Part shown: positions 38,743 to 41,420 of the stretch, piece after piece | Position numbering within the stretch: the stretch's first letter is position 1 | How the letters are laid out: every line of letters starts with the position of its first letter | Source: a virus | Length of the DNA: 41,420 nt | Strand: one strand, 5' to 3' | Virus record (IMG/VR): IMGVR_UViG_3300018080_000296 | Span: 1 to 41,420 of that record | Notes under the pieces: model-generated | The model's input: the letters and a program-made list of their open reading frames with translations, nothing else | What the model was told of the DNA's origin: nothing | Databases searched by the model: none | Made by a program: the position numbers and the translations under genes

Positions 38743-38999
38743 AACAAAGCTCCAGATTCTAGCTTATGCTTTTTGCAGTAATCTCTAAGGTCTTTCTTTC
38801 TCTCGAAATGTACAGGATTTTCCTCTACGTGTTCAAGAGTAATAGGTTTCCAAGGATCAGGCAAAAAGCTAACAACCTCAACCCTTTTGATCTTGCCTTT
38901 GCACTGAGGACACTTGCTCTCTCTGTTTCTGTCCTTGATTCTGCGAAACTCCTCTATTTCCACCTGGCACTTCTTGCATTTGTAGACGTAAAGCGGCAT
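38739..38999 (-). CDS. FmdB-type zinc-ribbon protein
   Basis: 86 residues starting MPLYVYKCKKC, the hallmark of the FmdB regulatory-protein family. One zinc site uses C8, C11, C30 and C33. The C-terminal 45 residues are charged with an HFERKKDLRDYCKKH helix. The start is fixed by AAGGGAGACGAG upstream, so it begins 122 bases inside the end of the portal gene. It may regulate late expression or act in head assembly. Confidence 0.75.
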   Translation of the reverse strand: MPLYVYKCKKCQVEIEEFRRIKDRNRESKCPQCKGKIKRVEVVSFLPDPWKPITLEHVEENPVHFERKKDLRDYCKKHKLESGALL

Positions 39000-40644
39000 C
39001 TCGTCTCCCTTCACTAACTACCCTTGAAACCTCAGGATCATTAAGAGCAGAAACAATAAGATCAACCATTCTAGAAGGATCTATACTCGGGTCTTGACTA
39101 AGCAGCTGGAACAACGTAACTGCCTTTTGGAACCTTGTATTTCTGTCATCTCCAAACTCTACATCATACCTATATTTACTCTTAAGTTCACTCATAACAG
39201 CCTGTACCCACTTAGGTTCAGACCCGGGCATTGTCAACTCCACCCACCGCGGCGAACTCCAGTATTTGAAAATCACTGCATTCAACTTATTAGTCAAGTC
39301 TTCGTAAAGATCAGCAATCACTTTCTGCCGTCTTGACATCCTCTGCCCACTTCCCTGCTGTACAAGCATTGCTTCATGAGCAGTACGTCTTCCCTTAGTC
39401 TCGTACTCTCCAAGCTGATTTCTTGAAAACCCAACGCTTTCTCTTGCATCACTCCTGATATGATAAGAGTCTTGGTAGAGAAATTGGTTGTTATTACTTG
39501 CTGTAAAAGGTTGAACAGCCTCTTTTAGGGAATTACCAGCTTCAATCTTGACTCCCAACCCTACGTCTGTTGAAAGAATATTTTCAAGTTGTTCTTCTGA
39601 AATAGCTCCATCAGAGAACAGAAACTTAAGAACAGATGCCTTTCGCTGTTTCGAAGCTTGGATTGAAATATCGAAAAGCTCATTCTGGTAATGACTCAAG
39701 TAGTATGCATCAGGAGTAGTCCAAAATGCCCGAGCCACTGGAATGAAAGAGATAGAACAAAAGGGAAGAGATCCGAGTTGGAGCGAGTCTGATTCATTCC
39801 TCAGAAACTTATCAAACCCACTAGCAAGTGTAACTACTTTTCCCGTTACCTTGTCGTGGATTTCCCACAACTCACAGAACTTAGCCTCGTTCCCTTCGTT
39901 AAGACGGTTCAACGCCGAGAACCCGCCAGACTCACTCAGCCTAGAGAGTTTATGAACAGAAAGATAACTCTCAGTAAAATCCTTCATACTCATCATAGGT
40001 TCAAGATCTCGACGATTTGTATACTTAGGATCTGCCTTGATCTCATCAATTCCGCGAATTACCCGATGGGCAATCCAACGAGCATCCTTGAGGCTTTTAG
40101 TTCCCCAAGGAAGTACAATATCATGGGGAAGAACCGCTTTTACCCAAGGCATTCCAGGACGGGCTGAGTCATCAAACTCAATCCTTCTACCCTTTGAGTC
40201 AAACTGAGAAAGGCTAACACCGAGTGCCTCGTCGTTTACATGGATTCCAAGTTCTGGTGACCAACCCCACTCAGAGTCGTATCCGATTTTTAAGAATCCC
40301 CTGCCGTAAAGATAAGCATGGAGAACAGCTTCTTGAATCTCGAGATCAACATTCAACTCATCGATAAGCTGGTTGTCTACACTCTCAATGATTCTCGCAG
40401 CCTCGTGCCCCGTAGCTCTAGTGGCGGAAACACTCACCCTTGGCTGAGAAGAAGAAAGATGTGAGATCATAGCATCACCTACGCTCATAATGAGATTAGG
40501 CCCATATGAGCTGTGGGGATTCACGTTGTAGAAGAAAGATTCATTCTGAGTCCAGATTTCTTCAAGACCGTAGTCTCTCCGAAACTCCAGACCCTTTTCA
40601 ATCTCAACAAACCAATCTTCAGGTTTTAACTCTTTGAAAGCCAT
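38878..40644 (-). CDS. portal protein
   Basis: 588 residues, the dodecameric DNA channel at one vertex. It has an N-terminal region with YNVNPHSSYGPNLIMSVGD, a core (LHAYLYGRGFLKIGYD and AVLPHDIVLPWGTKSLKDAR), the long helices about 310-350 (YLSHYQNELFDISIQASKQR), a GRRTAHEAMLVQQGSGQRM segment and a Gln-rich C-terminal tail (NQGQKQREQVSSVQRQDQKG). This is the order seen in phage portals of the P22-like or Mu-like broad group. It lies between the membrane-protein gene and the zinc-ribbon gene; its last 122 bases overlap the latter in another frame. Confidence 0.88.
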   Translation of the reverse strand: MAFKELKPEDWFVEIEKGLEFRRDYGLEEIWTQNESFFYNVNPHSSYGPNLIMSVGDAMISHLSSSQPRVSVSATRATGHEAARIIESVDNQLIDELNVDLEIQEAVLHAYLYGRGFLKIGYDSEWGWSPELGIHVNDEALGVSLSQFDSKGRRIEFDDSARPGMPWVKAVLPHDIVLPWGTKSLKDARWIAHRVIRGIDEIKADPKYTNRRDLEPMMSMKDFTESYLSVHKLSRLSESGGFSALNRLNEGNEAKFCELWEIHDKVTGKVVTLASGFDKFLRNESDSLQLGSLPFCSISFIPVARAFWTTPDAYYLSHYQNELFDISIQASKQRKASVLKFLFSDGAISEEQLENILSTDVGLGVKIEAGNSLKEAVQPFTASNNNQFLYQDSYHIRSDARESVGFSRNQLGEYETKGRRTAHEAMLVQQGSGQRMSRRQKVIADLYEDLTNKLNAVIFKYWSSPRWVELTMPGSEPKWVQAVMSELKSKYRYDVEFGDDRNTRFQKAVTLFQLLSQDPSIDPSRMVDLIVSALNDPEVSRVVSEGRRDAALRLQMQEVPGGNRGVSQNQGQKQREQVSSVQRQDQKG

Positions 40645-40647
40645 TGG

Positions 40648-41196
40648 CTATTCCAGAACTTTATCTGTTGCAGAAACAAAACCTTCTTTGTCCTTTACAT
40701 TGCTGACAACCTTCTTAGTCTCTTTAGTCTCAACCACGTCAAGAGTCTCATCGATCTGTTCCAAGAGACCTTCAGGGCCGTCTTCCGCAATCTTTTGCCT
40801 AGCAGCTTGAATACCAGCAATAAGATTACTAACAACCCGACCGACCTTTACACGATTCCAAAGGATTCCAGCCCCACCGAGCCAACCGATTCCAGTCAAA
40901 CCACCAAGAATAGTAAGAAGGCTTGGAATTGCAGTATCAACCTTGTATGTCATGCCATAGTGTTCAGTACCCTCAACCAAAATAGGTTGACCGTTAGCAT
41001 CGAGGTCAGGGATATAATCGCCATCAGCATCAACTGCAAGAATATCCGGAGCACCATCTCCGTCAAGATCAAACGGAATCGTTCGCGGCGGGTGAGTACA
41101 ACCAGCAGTGATACTCATAAGAAGGGCAAGAATAACACCGACAACAGTTCCGCCTAGAAGTCCATAGCTAAAACCTTTGATAAGTCTAATCATCAT
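40648..41196 (-). CDS. membrane protein with Asp-rich calcium-like repeats
   Basis: 182 residues. An N-terminal hydrophobic segment (about 8-33, GLLGGTVVGVILALLMSITA) ends in AGC, a weak lipobox-like site, so it may be a lipoprotein or anchored protein. Residues about 43-67 carry two DxDGDxxxD units (DLDGDGAPD, DADGDYIPD), typical of thrombospondin/dockerin-like Ca sites. A second hydrophobic stretch (about 90-112) follows, then a charged helix. The start overlaps the upstream membrane gene in ATGA. The role is unknown; with its neighbour it could disrupt the envelope (lysis/spanin-like) or be part of the virion. Confidence 0.65.
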   Translation of the reverse strand: MMIRLIKGFSYGLLGGTVVGVILALLMSITAGCTHPPRTIPFDLDGDGAPDILAVDADGDYIPDLDANGQPILVEGTEHYGMTYKVDTAIPSLLTILGGLTGIGWLGGAGILWNRVKVGRVVSNLIAGIQAARQKIAEDGPEGLLEQIDETLDVVETKETKKVVSNVKDKEGFVSATDKVLE

Positions 41197-41420
41197 TTGT
41201 TATCCCTTTCAAACGGGTCGTTTAGGATACTTTGAAGTGAATAAGCCTCGGTAGAAATAACATCTTCTATATGCTTAACCTTCTTCTTAAGCTCTAAGAT
41301 TTGCTCTGTACTTCTAATCCTGCCTTCTACATTCTGGCGAATTCTAATCTCATGATCCTTAATCACAAGATCTTGGTAGTCAATCTGCCGAGCAATTGAA
41401 GAAGTAAAGATTTGCAACAA
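41185..41420. repeat. terminal redundancy, right copy
   Basis: Near-identical to positions 1-236 (seven transitions). If the copies are one locus, the unique genome is about 41,184 bases and the gene order continues from the 104-residue membrane protein into the 182-residue gene. Confidence 0.85.
41193..41420 (-). CDS. small membrane protein, partial variant copy
   Basis: The 75 C-terminal residues of the same protein as at 9-323; its N-terminus lies beyond the window. The copies differ at three residues: RR to RQ, VES to VEG and KKR to KKK. It overlaps the start of the next gene by 4 bases. It is either a variant of the same locus in a circular genome or a second copy. Confidence 0.75.
   Translation of the reverse strand: MLQIFTSSIARQIDYQDLVIKDHEIRIRQNVEGRIRSTEQILELKKKVKHIEDVISTEAYSLQSILNDPFERDNK

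Noticed and set aside
1-41420. Temperate phage or prophage
   Set aside because: No integrase, excisionase or typical CI-like repressor was seen; the winged-helix protein alone is not sufficient evidence.

Overview
The window reads as an almost complete genome of a tailed double-stranded DNA phage (Caudoviricetes), most likely of podovirus build. Small and large terminase, portal, scaffold, capsid, connector and tail-nozzle-like genes are all present. There is no long tape-measure or tail-sheath gene; instead a run of alanine- and coiled-coil-rich proteins and one 2,022-residue protein sits where podoviruses keep ejection (internal virion) proteins. I see no integrase and no clear lysogeny repressor, so a lytic life style is likely. 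The host cannot be named from the sequence. The first 236 bases recur at the very end with seven transition differences, so the molecule is probably circular or circularly permuted, about 41.18 kb, assembled across a polymorphic gene.

Two transcription arms diverge from a control region at about 4.06-4.54 kb. The minus arm carries virion genes: terS, terL, two small surface-type proteins and a membrane protein (4.06 kb down to 1), then across the junction a second membrane protein, portal, zinc ribbon, scaffold, major capsid, decoration protein, glycosyltransferase, fibre-like protein, connector, nozzle, GNAT-like protein and ejection proteins, ending at 21.7 kb. The plus arm (4.5-21.7 kb) carries early and replication genes. 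The arms converge and overlap by 25 bases at 21.70-21.73 kb.

The plus arm has two layers. From 4.5 to about 9.74 kb lies a GC-rich accessory block of small, tightly overlapping genes without known function: three proteins sharing an N-terminal motif, a pentapeptide-type protein, several Cys-rich zinc-ribbon candidates, and at least four micro-ORFs of 26-58 codons. From 9.74 kb the sequence becomes AT-richer and recognisable: an AP2-like protein, an ECF-like sigma factor, an Fe-S PD-(D/E)XK nuclease, a winged-helix protein, a RecA-like ATPase with a DUF669-like partner, a ParB-methyltransferase fusion, an ATP-dependent DNA ligase, a uracil-DNA-glycosylase/family A DNA polymerase fusion, a PLD-like nuclease and a DUF3987-like ATPase.

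The plus arm thus supplies DNA synthesis, recombination and repair, and a sigma factor that could switch host RNA polymerase to the virion arm, since no phage RNA polymerase is visible. The least explained parts are the accessory block with its micro-ORFs, the repeated operator-like sites, the structured leaders, and the polymerase with His at a normally Phe/Tyr position. No endolysin was recognised.
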